Counted from the first letter of the stretch, positions 34,658 to 45,065 are shown. The stretch: 64,000 nt of DNA from Capronia americana (GCA_016110215.1 JADWQD010000008.1:434001-498000), one strand, 5' to 3'. The notes: generated by a model from the sequence alone, not told the origin. Program-made: numbers and translations.

Positions 34658-35209
34658 ATGTCTTCCATTCTAAAAAAGTTGAAAGTGGAGAAAAGCGATG
34701 GCATGGCTGGAATTGGGGCAGACCAAGGGGCACTGAGAGACGAGCTTGAGGCATCGGATTCTTCTGCACTGAAAGGTTCGGCTGCGGATAGCGGCAATGA
34801 GATGGGTCATGGTCAAGGACAAGAGCTGGACCGAGCACCAAACACAGCTGGTGGTCCATCCTTCGGTCGAACCAGTATGGTCCCGCGACACACCTCCGAG
34901 ACGTTGAACAAAGTGGACCCCAGAATCGGATACGATTCAGACGAGATCCGCCAGCAGAATCTGGAGCAGTATGAGGCCAAATACGGAAAGCCCAGTGATG
35001 TATCTGATGGGCATTTGCGCGGGAGAGATATGGCAGGTGAGTCTGTTGCTTCGTGGGAGTTGTTTGACTGTCCCCAAGCACCTCGACTCCTACGAATAGT
35101 CGACAGAATGAAAACGGTCATACCAGGGGCCGACATGGTGGCGTTACTGACTTGCTCGAATGCAGGTATTGGTCCTGATCAGAGTTCGCTCGCTCAACCA
35201 AAAGTGTAA
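34658..35209 (+). CDS. small conserved hypothetical protein
   Basis: Function not recognised. Exons 34658-35036 and 35166-35209 give 140 aa. The 129-bp intron (GTGAGT...GCAG) is in frame and free of stops, so retention would insert 43 residues, but the spliced tail GRDMAGIGPDQSSLAQPKV is smoother. The N-terminus (SSILKKLKVEK) is basic, and the middle is acidic and Gly/Ala-rich. The likely conserved part is the C-terminal third (VDPRIGYDSDEIRQQNLEQY then EAKYGKPSDVSDGHLRGRD). The composition suggests an intrinsically disordered soluble protein. It diverges from the F-box/WD gene. Confidence 0.6.
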   Translation: MSSILKKLKVEKSDGMAGIGADQGALRDELEASDSSALKGSAADSGNEMGHGQGQELDRAPNTAGGPSFGRTSMVPRHTSETLNKVDPRIGYDSDEIRQQNLEQYEAKYGKPSDVSDGHLRGRDMAGESVASWELFDCPQAPRLLRIVDRMKTVIPGADMVALLTCSNAGIGPDQSSLAQPKV

Positions 35210-35810
35210 GCGGTCACTTCTGCCGACCAAGGCGAGAATTCAGGATCAGACTCGCGGGTGGGCAGGTTCGGAATAGTGGCGTGTTTACTGAGAGATTTAT
35301 CTGGGCGCAGCTGCTATTCCTGCTACGAGGCTACGTTGAAAGGGCAAGCTGTCGTCGAAGCTGTCAGGCTGACAGTAAACCATGTCTACGTTTCCCCTCT
35401 GTGATTGCCGCCAAGGCACTACAATTGCAGGAAAAAGCAGGCCCTGAGGCCAAGTAGATCTTGCGGAATCCAACATCCTCCTAGTTCAACGTCGATGTGC
35501 CGGTGACGTCACCAACCGCCTCTCACCCATAACTCACCCATGGCAGCACTCATCGTGGCTGCACCCCAGCATTCACCAAGCGTGGTGCTCTCGTTCTCTG
35601 ATCCAGAGCTCTAAATGCCCATCGAGAGGTCGACCAAGTGCCGTCCCGTTCCTTCTGGGGTTACAGCGCTTGACGGGCGTCGTTATTATGCCGCGAGTTC
35701 CATCAGGCTCAGAATGCTAATGTCGGATTAAATATCCCAGCCTTCGACCAGGTGAAGCGCGTTATTGTACAGGACTCAGCCCCCCTTCCGAATTCCATAT
35801 CGGGCGGCCA
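35210..35810. other. intergenic
   Basis: About 600 bp between two plus-strand genes. Only short frames; it is taken as the 3' end of the small conserved gene and the promoter of the Mpv17-type gene. A TGACGTCACC palindromic CRE-like site lies near 35502-35511. Confidence 0.4.
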
Positions 35811-36731
35811 ATGCTGGCCCACCTCTCGAGGTCCGCCGGGCGGCATCGCTTCCTTGCCCGACACCGCCGGTTCAGCAGGAGTGTCTTCACCAAGGACCAG
35901 ATAAAGACGGCCGAGTTGCAGAAGAGTCCACACACCCCGAACCAAGTGGTCACCGAAGTGCCGCACTCTACAGAATCGTCGTTCATCGATGTGCCGAGCC
36001 CACTATGGTACCACCGCCTAGGTCCGGTCCGGGACTTTTTCAGTTGGTTCAGTCGAATGCAGCGGCGGAGACCTTTGGCGACGGCCGCCGCGACATCGAT
36101 GACCACATATCTATGTGGAGACTTGCTGGCACAAGAGGTTGGAGGTGAACCATACGACCCCGTGCGGACCTTGAGAATGATAATAGTGGGGAGCATGGCG
36201 GCCGTACCGGGGTACAAATGGTAGGCGGCTGCGTGCGTGAAAGAAGCACCCTGAACATGGATAGCTAACACCGTGTCTGATTGTAGGTTTCTGTTCCTCG
36301 GCAGTCACTTCAATTACACATCCAAGTGGACGTCGATCGCGGTCAAGGTGGCCATACAGCAGTTCTTCTTTGCTCCAGTCTTCAACACATACTTCTTCGG
36401 CATCCAGGCACTTTTGTCGGGCGCACCTCCATCGGTCGTCATACACCGTGTTGTGGCCGCCGTACCAGAGAGTGTGGTGAGCTCGGCCAAGTTTTGGCCC
36501 GCTGTGACAGCTTTGAACTTCACTCTGATCCCTGCACACCTTCGATTTGCATTTTCCGGCTTCTTTGCCGTGATATGGCAGACGTATCTCTCCTACTTGA
36601 ACAGGCGGGAGGAGAAAAGCGGACCACAGGGAACTCTTGCAGACACAGCACGGCAGAAGATGTACGAAGACGCCCCATCTGCATCGGTTGCCGATGTATT
36701 AGATGGCGTCGAGCAAGACAAGCCGACCTAG
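35811..36731 (+). CDS. Mpv17/PMP22 family membrane protein
   Basis: A small multi-pass protein of the family that includes yeast Sym1 (inner mitochondrial membrane) and mammalian PMP22 (peroxisome); proposed to form pores or aid metabolite balance. Exons 35811-36220 and 36287-36731 with a 66-bp intron give 284 aa, longer than Sym1 (about 200 aa) because of an N-terminal extension that is Arg-rich and looks like a mitochondrial presequence (LAHLSRSAGRHRFLARHRRF). The family segments are visible: TTYLCGDLLAQ, GPxxHxxY-like LGSHFNYTSKW, KVAIQQFFFAPVFNTYFF, and the C-terminal WPAVTALNFTLIPAHLRF with the following FFAVIWQTYLSYLN. About four membrane helices are expected. Confidence 0.88.
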
Positions 36732-37557
36732 TAATTTGGACCCGGAGCTCATAGCGGGAAGCGCTTGATAGACACGCTGAAGCTCCCGCCACCCCGGTCT
36801 CCACCCGAGAGACTGTATCCAATGCGCTCATTGCATCTGGCGACAAATTTGCTCGACGGCCACAACTAGAACTCCCGAAGTAGCCAGTGATCTGAGGATA
36901 CTGAATGTAAGATGGAACAGTACGGCTGGCTACCAGGACGGTGACGAAAACACCATACTGAGCTGACGGTCTCAGAGGCCAAAAGAAACGAACGCCGCCC
37001 GGCGAAAGGAAAGACCGAGTCTGTGTGAATGCGGAAGACAAGAAGTTAGCAGTGGAGCAGGAAATAGGATACATAGGAAGAAGAATCGACCTTTCAAAAT
37101 GAGGCACATCACATGATCGGCGTCGTCGGTGCTTCTGATGAGTGAATCGGAGCACAAGAGAGCCAGTTACAGTACAGTACATACCACCAGTGAATACTCA
37201 ACGCCCAGTCTTGCCAAGGGAACTAGGGGAACCGGCAAGGCTGTGCCTCCTTTGTGGGTTCTATGGAGTACTAGGTAGGGTTCATTGCGTACCACCCATC
37301 TTCCTCCATACCCCATCTTCCGGGCACCATGTTGGGGTAGTTAAGACATGGTGGCTTCTTTGAACACCGAATTCATGGATACCTGCAGTATTCATGAGGC
37401 TTCAGAACCGGCATACTGGTCCACAGGCAGGAACCACTGGGTCGAGCGAACCATGATCATCTATCCTCAAGCACGAGGGAAGGTGGGCATACAAGAAACG
37501 AGGTGTTGAACGCATTACTCCGATCGACGTGTAGACCGAATCTCAAAAGGCACCGAT
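36732..37557. other. intergenic, convergent gene ends
   Basis: About 825 bp between the Mpv17-type gene and the 3' end of the kinase-HET gene. No supported coding sequence; a minus-strand frame of 220 codons at 37182-36520 mostly mirrors the Mpv17 gene. Confidence 0.45.
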
Positions 37558-40500
37558 CTAGTATACAGTCACTTTCGTCCCAGGCTCGTCCAGTGCGATC
37601 CAATTTCCAGGCATGAATCCGACGCCAACTCTCTCGTGCAGGCTCTGGCTTCTGTTCGGCCGCTGCCCAATGATGAGGACGTAGTGTCTCCGCGCCTCGC
37701 CGTCAGCCAGCGATTTACTCCGTCCGATGATGACACACTTCAACACCTGCTCTTCAGGCTGCTCATCTTGATCGAATACGAGCTGGTACGATTGGTCAGC
37801 GCCGTCCGGTTCCACCCGAAACGACCTTGCGACGACTTCCAGATGAGTGTAGGAACCCCGAGCGGTAGAATGCCATGTCGGACCCGATGCAGGGGGATGG
37901 TACCAGGGCGATCGGATGTCCCTCCTTTCCCAATCCACGCCTTTGAATGGCAGGTCCATGAATGTAATTCCTCCTTCATACGCCATCCAAGACCACGACG
38001 GCACCATCTGCCGTAGAAAGGCGATCCTTTTCATGCTCCGCACCTGCGCATCCCGCTGCCACAGCAGGCTGCGTCCCAGATACTGCTCAAAGATGCCAAA
38101 GCCTCCATGAGTGCCGAAGACACGGATCAGCCGCTGCTCCAATCCGGCAATCGCAACAGGCTTGTCTTCGAACGCTGAGAATTCGAGCTGGGAGTAACGC
38201 TTGTACAGGGACTCGTACAGACGAATCTTGGCGCCCTTGGGAGACTCCATTGCGACTTGAGGGAAGTTCGGATCACCAAGGAAGTCTGCTTGGTTGCTGC
38301 GGTAGTAAAGTCGTCAGCCCCGCGAACAAGACAGCCCTTAATAGAAGGCCGGCTCGACTCACTTGTGCAATCTGGTCAATGTCTCACACCGCACACCACA
38401 GCCACATTCCCAGTATGTCTGCCGCGCAGTGAAATAGATTGTCCGACGTGCTAGAGCACGTTCCTGCAAGACCCAACCACGCTTGTTCAAGGCTCCTTCG
38501 ATAACATCACCCTGAAAATCATCAATGGCCTCACAGACGAATATGGAGGGTCCGTCCCGTCCTCCGTCGATTTGGACGACTTCGCGGGCTGGCCGATCGC
38601 CGAGAAAGCCATCAGACGTACCCGTAGCACGGGATGCGGCAATGACGCAGTAAGCATTGCTGAATACCATTTCCATACGTTCAATTTCCCTCTGCACATC
38701 GCTTCTGTCGTTCTGGATGATGCAGAGACTGTCAATCCACAGGTATCGCACTCCTAACGCTCTTGCCACTGTGACCGCATCGCTGAATGTGCGAGGGAGC
38801 GCTGTAATCGGAATTGCCTCGCTGTGCTGCACAAGGTTCTGACTCGTAGTGCGGAAATGGCTGTGGGCGGCTGGGTTTCCCCATGGATGGGATAGTGCGA
38901 TGTATGTCAAGTCTTTGGAGTCGTTCGTCGTATGTTTATCGGGTTCGCGGAGACGAACTGTAGGTAGGTGCGGATGAGTCCCAACATCGATGAGCCTGGT
39001 GGGCGTGCCCCGCGGATTATGTGGATCTCGGTGACAGTGCTTGTGGTGTTCGTTACAGTCGTCAAGCCATTGTCGAAGCAGGTCAAAATAGATAGGACTG
39101 CCGATAGTGAGAAGCTGGGGGAATCCCAACGGTATCATCCCCAATAGGCCGCCGGGCGCTGTCAACCTGTGTCCTGCGAGGTCCAGGGGTTTACTAAGGT
39201 CGGATCTTGCATGCGTTCATTGGTGCACGTACCTTGTCCTCTGCAGATCGACAGAACGGGTACCCGTTGGTTAGAATCCTCGACATTCAGGCCTGATGCC
39301 ACCTTCAGAAATTTTACTGTAGAAGACGTGTCGTTGCCATATCGCTTCCAGACTCTCAGGAGCATTGAGCAGAGATTGCAACTGGAGGCTCTTGCCTCCA
39401 GCGCACCTAAAGGCTCTCGTATGCAAATGCTGGAGCTAAAGTCAAGTCCCAAACAGCGGTCGCATAGTTCCGATGTTGTCCCACGTGAGAAGGATGCAGA
39501 ATTCACTGCGAAGGTTTTGAAAACATCGAGGGCGAACCGATTATCAGGCACAACCTCCCAATCCTCTGGATTCAACTTCAAATGCCAGTCAGAGAGAGGG
39601 AAGAAATCGAGAAGGGTCCCCTTACTGGCTAGAGAACAGGTAGTCTAGGTTAGTTGCAGACGGGCTCAAGCAGATTTCGGAACAGAAAGAGCTTTGACTT
39701 GCCTCCTGGTGGAGAAGAGCAAGGGACACGAAGTTAGCTACAGTTGGCACAAGTTGGACTCTGGGTCTCGGCTTACGTGCTGGAAATATGTTAGCAAAGA
39801 TGCGGTCGAGTGGGCGATACGAAGCTTACTCTCTGTAAATTCAGAGGTCGCCAGCGTTAGCTGCCTTTTGCGTCAACGTCGTCGGAAGCGCACTCACATA
39901 CTGCCGGCGATATTAGTACTTTTCAGCGTGTGCAACATTTCAGGTCCTCCCTACTTACGGTCTTTTAATTCGGCAGAGTGTTGGTCAGCTCAGATATCAA
40001 ACGTTTGTTGAGGGGAACACATACGTCCTAAATCATGCAGGACTATGTTAGTTTCTGTACGCTATATCGTCGTTGCGGACCGACGAGGATCTGAGACTTG
40101 CTGGTGAAAACCGAGCATCCATCGACCCGCTCCTCTGGCCAGGCCTCATCGGCATGGGTTGAACTGCCCCTGTTTCACGACCTAGCCTGTGGTAAAGTGC
40201 TGCTTTCGGCGATAGGCGGGACCTCGGTGACACCGGTACATCCTGTGCCATTATCATGGGTGGAACCCGAACATTGGCGCGGTCGTTGCCTGTGAACAGG
40301 TAGGCCCTATCACTTGATCTGTTTTTGATGTTAGCAAGTGCTTCGGAGAGCTTTTCGGCATCGATACGGCATGGCGACCCGGTTTCGACGCCAGGATTGG
40401 GCAAGTCAACAAGAAGTAGTTTGTCTGCCACCAGCCTGACGAGATCGGCGAGCGCCGAGCCGGAGGAAGCACTGCATTCAGGGTCGTTGTCCAATATGTC

Positions 40501-42156
40501 TTTCATCATGCCAGTGACGAGCTTGTTCACCTCGGCCCTTCCCCCGATTATGGTGTAATAGAGCGTGTCTTCCGACTGCGATGGGATTTTGGTGTTCAAG
40601 AACTTGTTTAGCACATCCACTCCATATAGCAGCCAGATCACGGTTTCGAGGATGATACAGCCCATTGGCCACATGTCGTAAAGTCGAGACCTTGGGCCGT
40701 ATTTGTCGATGACGACCTCAGGCGGCTCGTACTGTAACGTTCCATATTTTTGAGTTGTGGCTTTCCTCCTCTGAATAGTGGCTTTTCGGTGCTGCTTGGC
40801 CAAACCGAGATCTGCGACTTGGAGAGTCCCAAGCCAGCTCCCGTGTCTCTTGAATCGAAGAATATTGTCAGGCTTCAAATCACCGTGTCGGAAGTGGCCA
40901 GTGCCGGAGGAGGCATCGTCATCCTCGTCGCCGTCGACAGAAGACTCAGCATCGTTGAGTGTTATAGCTGGACCCTTGCTGGAAAGAGCATCATTGTGAT
41001 ATTTGATATCGTGGCTGTGACCCCCTGGGCCTGGAGAAGTTTGCTTGCCGACGTACTTGTGTAGAGCCTCCACGGCTTTGGCCAAACCGTGGAACTGTTC
41101 GAGGATCTCCATGACACGATCGGCTGTCAGCTTCGGTCGAGGCTCACTCTCCCAAAAATCCCGAAGCGTGCCACCGTCAGCCCACTCGAAAAGGAAGTAG
41201 TACTTTTGAGCCCGTGATATCGCAGCGATGCGACGGATTAGATGGGGATGGTTCAGGTAGCTGATCATTTCCAGAGCCCGAGCCTCATGCTTCCAAATCT
41301 TTTCGGCCTCATGTACGTTGCCTTCTATATTGGTGATTTCTTTGATGGCGATACGGATCTCTTTATCCTCTTCCTACGCTCATTCAGCAGGTGGTCGATT
41401 CGTAAACTGGGGCAGGCTTACCGTTGGAAATATCCGTTGGTGATCTGCGCGAAGATATATCTCTTGCACTTGGCTAAAGTGGCCTTTCCCGGAACCATCG
41501 CCTCGCCTTGTGAATGGTAATATAATCCGCGGTTTGAGGTTGTGCTCGAATTTCTCTTTTGTGAACACCGGAGACAAGAACATCCATTGATCATTATAGA
41601 AATGGCGGATTTTGTCGTGCTTCCATTGCTTGTGGTGGAAGGCATTCAATGCACGATCATGAGAGCATTGCGCTACTCCTGTAGCTCGAGACTGTTGCTG
41701 TCCTCCAGCACTGCTCCGGTTATAGGAGCACTCTTCCTTCTCATAAACCTTCGGAACGGGGAGGTGCGTATCGGTGAGCGCGTATGCCTTGAACCTCTTC
41801 ATCGCGGAGTTTAGATCTTTTCCTGATTCTTGAATATACACAAGGATCGCAAAAAGTCTCGGCGCATGATCCGAAACGAACCCAATCAAGTCCTCCTGCG
41901 CATCTGGCATGCAACTTCTGATGCGGGTTTTGGTGATCAGTTGTGTCAATGAGCTCTCTGGTAAGAAATCTTTGTGTTCGAAAGGATTCATGACCATGTG
42001 TTCGGAAAGTAGCCCTCTTAATTGCTTTTCGGCTGGCTCTTCATTGTCCGACTCTTCTGGGCTGTTCGCGACGCTCTCAGGCCCGTACATCGCGTTCATG
42101 ATGGCCGGTAGGCATGATTCGGAACCGTTGAGGGTAGTTGTGTCTAGCAAAGACAT
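37558..42156 (-). CDS. protein kinase-HET domain fusion protein (heterokaryon-incompatibility type)
   Basis: Likely a signalling and cell-death protein of fungal non-self recognition. Model in gene order: exons 42156-41422, 41373-40081, seven 3-base exons (40027-40025, 39961-39959, 39900-39898, 39832-39830, 39779-39777, 39705-39703, 39628-39626), then 39575-39233, 39158-38363 and 38296-37558. This gives 1308 aa in continuous phase. The kinase domain starts with a Gly-rich loop (GDGSGKGHFSQV, about 219-230), AIK lysine about 256, catalytic loop HGDLKPDN in place of HRD, and DLG in place of DFG. Residues 677-683 (D-T-Y-R-H-E-P) come from the microexons. The HET domain begins near 883 (LTYIALSHPWG) and has LPRTFSDAVTVARALG, YLWIDSLCIIQ and RGWVLQERALARR. 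The HET exon frame has no usable upstream ATG, which supports fusion. If intron 40080-40028 is kept, a stop yields a 686-aa kinase only. An extra upstream exon (42521-42157) is possible. Confidence 0.8.
39576..40080 (-). other. array of eight short introns separated by seven single-codon microexons
   Basis: Introns in gene order: 40080-40028, 40024-39962, 39958-39901, 39897-39833, 39829-39780, 39776-39706, 39702-39629 and 39625-39576 (53, 63, 58, 65, 50, 71, 74 and 50 bp). Donors read GTCCGC, GTATGT, GTAAGT, GTGAGT, GTAAGC, GTAAGC, GCAAGT and GTAAGG. Every intron has a CTAAC, CTAAT or CTGAC branch-like motif about 10-30 bp before its AG. Exons between them read GAC, ACC, TAT, AGA, CAC, GAG and CCA, each one codon in phase 0. 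The first donor is weak, and the seventh intron is GC-AG. Coincidence is very unlikely, but the splice pattern needs cDNA proof. Confidence 0.75.
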
Positions 42157-44246
42157 CGGATATGGGAAGGATGGGGTTGAATGGATAGACTTTCGTAGGA
42201 GACAAAGAGATGTGAAGCCGGGCTTTCAGAAAGAATCGAGAGAAGGGATTCCAACCTACCCATGTTGTGCAGGAATAAGTCGCTATTCCACTGCAAGTCC
42301 ATGCCCCGCTCGACATGAGGCTCTGCACCATTTCCGGGTGTCGACCGCCGCGGATTGAGAGCAGGCATAACAGGGAATGCGGCTACAATTACTGTACGCC
42401 GCATGGCTGGCAAGCCCCAAGATTCGTTACCGTTGGCTGATTCGCGAAGGACCAGTTCTCCCATTGCAGGGTATGGTGGAATGGCTACCTCCAGCACTAG
42501 CGCAGGGTGGGGAGCACCCAATCGACATGTGCTCTCCAGGAGCCGAATCGCGACCGGTGTGACTCCCTGACTACATTCCGGATATGATCCTTTGCTTAAA
42601 AATGGCTGGATACGACCTGATTGCGTGATGATAGGCCAGCCAGAAGGCCCTCAGGCCCGTATTAAACGCACGGTTGGCGATCGAGGTGGCGGCAGCGGAG
42701 GATGGCTAAAGTGAATCAGTGCCCATTCGTAGCGCAAGGGATGGTGAGTATACCTGGTCCTCGCACTTAGGCGCAGTCGTTGAACCTATCAAGACCATGA
42801 AGGGAAGAAGTCCTTGGATCTGGGACATTTGAGCTGCACGTTGTTGTGTGGCCAGGTGTCCACCATGTCCTCCCGTTCTAGGGAGCTACGGCGCGACCCT
42901 CGCATCCAGAGACGCCGTGGAGACGCTTCTGGCCCAACGTGGCGCTCAGCTGAAGACCTGAATGATTTCGCTCGCGAAGAAGATGCTGCAAGCCCCCTCA
43001 CTTGGGTGTGTAGGAGGGCAGTCCCCCGCCAATCAGGGTGCATACCACACCTACATAGCTCGCCAGGACGGTTTCTTTCATCTCATGCAGCACCCGCACG
43101 ATTTCTCAAGGCACACCTAGAAAAGTGTGGAAATGCGCACCGACGCGAGGATGCGGTCTGGAGGTCAATTGACAGGTAATAAGATAGCCCTCAAGAGGGA
43201 AAAGGATCGCTTCCATGCAAGGCAATACAGGGCTGGAACTGACTTTGTCCCCCATTGGTGAAGCATGTGGCCTTTGTGCAAACCCAGACCTGGTTGGCGT
43301 ATCGACGGTGTCGCTGAGACAAGAGTCTTGACGCGAAAGTGTTAGGCTCTGATAGGCGGGCTGAGGGGCCAAGCTCCCTCCGTGTTCGACCGTCAATGCG
43401 CGTCATCACCCATCAACGTACCGCTGCCGAGCCGGGCTGACCCAACGCTTTAGCATCCAACAGGATAGGCGAATACAGAGAATGGAGACAGTGATGAGCA
43501 GTTAATGACTGGGTGATTATCAAATAAAGAAGCAAGGCTAAATATACGGAGGCTCACCTTAAGCTCAACTTAAGTTCACTTTACTATCCTATCTGTGGAC
43601 AAGTTCCGGGAAAGAGCTGGGTGAGTTAGGGCGGTAGCTGCCGTGGAGCCACAGTGGTGGTAGGCAAATCCGCTAACAATATTATGATCCCGTTCAAGAT
43701 GTCTCCCAAGGTAATTCAGTACTATCGATTTTGAACAGCCAGGCCAGTAGCAAGGTACACGGGGGATATTCATGCTGAATCCACAGGTTGATCGAAGTGA
43801 AGAGACCAAGTAAGTGTGACAGCACAGCATGAGGGAGGAATTGAGAATGGTCCAAGGCCTTCAGATTGCAACTCTCTAAGACACTAAAATAGAGAGAAGG
43901 AAAGAAACAAAAGCGTCAGTGAATTGAAGGCAGTATGAGATGGTTAGCGTGTTTGGTCAAATTTGCATAGCAGATGAACGACGGAGGGAGAGATATCACC
44001 ATTTCTCCTTAGAGGAGTGGTCAAGCATCTATCAACACACAACAGTACAATATTATGCACCCTCACTCAAGGAGATTCAACTTAATTCCCGTCGTCAAGT
44101 AATTGTACGGGCGCGTGACCTGTAGACTGCGAAGAGCGTGTCGGGTTACCGAAGTAATGCCGACCAAGGACACTGCCAAGCCCGGCCAACTAAATTCACA
44201 TTCAAGTGAAAAATGCCCCAAAAGTATGCTCAATTGGTAATGGTTA
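42157..44246. other. long intergenic region upstream of the kinase-HET gene
   Basis: About 2.1 kb. A minus-strand frame at 42521-42144 (open about 125 codons, no ATG at its head) may be a 5' exon of the kinase-HET gene; a GTAGGT donor at about 42263 is available. From 42600 to 44246 only short frames without domains are seen. The tract 43500-44200 is AT-richer than its surroundings. Confidence 0.4.
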
Positions 44247-44401
44247 GCCTCTATGGCGCAGTGGTAACGGTGAGTGCTCAAGACATGTTTTTCGGAACTC
44301 CAGGCTGATTCTGTTCAAGCGTCGCACTTGTATCACCGGAGGAATGAAATCCTTCTTTCATGCTCATGCGAAGATCACAAGTTCAATTCTTGTTGGAGGC
44401 A
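44247..44401 (+). tRNA. tRNA-Thr (anticodon TGT) with two intervening segments
   Basis: Acceptor stem 44247-44253 pairs with 44394-44400 (one G-T wobble), discriminator A at 44401. D-stem G-C-G at 44256-44258 pairs with C44268, G44269 and C44320. Anticodon stem 44322-44326 pairs perfectly with 44367-44371; anticodon TGT at 44329-44331 lies in a normal seven-base loop. Variable loop 44372-44376, T-stem 44377-44381 with 44389-44393, T-loop TTCAATT. A-box TGGCGCAGTGG and B-box GTTCAATTC are present, and a T8 run follows. Folding needs removal of 44333-44365 (33 bp, the usual place after position 37) and of 44270-44319 (50 bp) within the D-arm. The mature length would be 72 nt before CCA. The fold is strong; whether the gene is active depends on the D-arm segment being removed. 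Confidence 0.8.
44270..44319 (+). other. 50-bp spliceosomal-like insertion in the tRNA D-arm
   Basis: The segment starts GTGAGT and ends CAAG, with CTGAT about 10 bp before the end, so it has the look of a small fungal GT-AG intron. It separates tRNA positions 24 and 25. Shifting the boundary by one G gives the same mature tRNA. The length equals that of two of the microexon introns in the neighbouring kinase-HET gene (both 50 bp), but the sequences are not obviously alike. Confidence 0.7.
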
Positions 44402-44406
44402 TTTCC

Positions 44407-44414
44407 TTTTTTTT
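44407..44414 (+). terminator. RNA polymerase III terminator (T8)
   Basis: A run of eight T residues begins six bases after the tRNA discriminator base, as expected for Pol III termination. Confidence 0.75.
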
Positions 44415-44654
44415 CGTGAATCCTTGTGCACGGGAAAACCGATTGCGCCCTCCTGCCTTGTATCAGAGTAAGTTCTGCACCTCCGATGCCGCTAAAGGCG
44501 ATAGGTCCCAATCGACGCGCCTCATCCGCTTTGCTAAGTGCTTGTAGTATAGGCTCGCTATACTCTTCTTCCACTCGGGAACGCTCTCAACTTTGTCCTG
44601 GTCACCAACCTCCGACCTGCCACTTCTCCTAAACAAAAAGGGGTTGACGAATAG

Positions 44655-45065
44655 CTGCAGAATGGCCTAAGGCAGCCTAGTCCAGACCGACACCCCGGAA
44701 ATATAAGAAGGAAATATGAACGAAAGTGGAGGCGAGGACAAGAGCCAGATGACAGCGACGCCGACGAGGGTTTCAATGACGCTAGCTCGGATGACGAGGG
44801 CGGATACATGTACGTCGTTTCAAGCACTCCCTGTCCGCCCCGGTCCTCGTCGAAACCCGCTCATGCCCTTACCGAGAAGGAGGCCACTGAAGCCGTCGAC
44901 ACCCTCGCCGCCACGATCGACCTTAAGGGCGCAGTGCAACTCATGTCTATCATCGCCGCCTTCAAACAGTCGAGCAATAATCCTAGGGTCGCCAGTAGCA
45001 TGAAGCTGGTAGCGTCCGCCGATAATCTCGCCCCGGTCGCACGGCAATTTTTCCACGACTTTTAG
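44655..45065 (+). pseudogene. open frame remnant of unknown coding sequence
   Basis: A frame stays open for 136 codons from a TAG at 44652-44654 to the stop at 45063-45065, but its first ATG is only at 44808. Its composition looks coding: a basic start (RRKYERKWRRG), an acidic stretch (DDSDADEGFNDASSDDEGG), then a regular helical part (ALTEKEATEAVDTLAATI, LMSIIAAFKQSSNN, ASADNLAPVARQFFHDF). An acceptor CTGCAG just before the frame could make it a second exon, but I found no first exon. I do not recognise the family. It could be a gene relic, a mobile-element fragment or a poorly modelled small gene. Confidence 0.35.

Noticed and set aside
36520..37182. 220-codon minus-strand frame downstream of the Mpv17-type gene
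   Set aside because: Much of it is antisense to the real gene, and the rest has no recognisable sequence or ATG-supported start.
39694..40011. 105-codon plus-strand frame across the microexon array
   Set aside because: It has no domain, and its strand opposes the strong splice-signal series; explained as chance reading of intron DNA.
40048..41268. Kinase frame as a complete separate gene ending in YRN stop
   Set aside because: Kept only as an alternative product. The array of splice signals just downstream and the lack of a start for the HET frame favour a fused gene.
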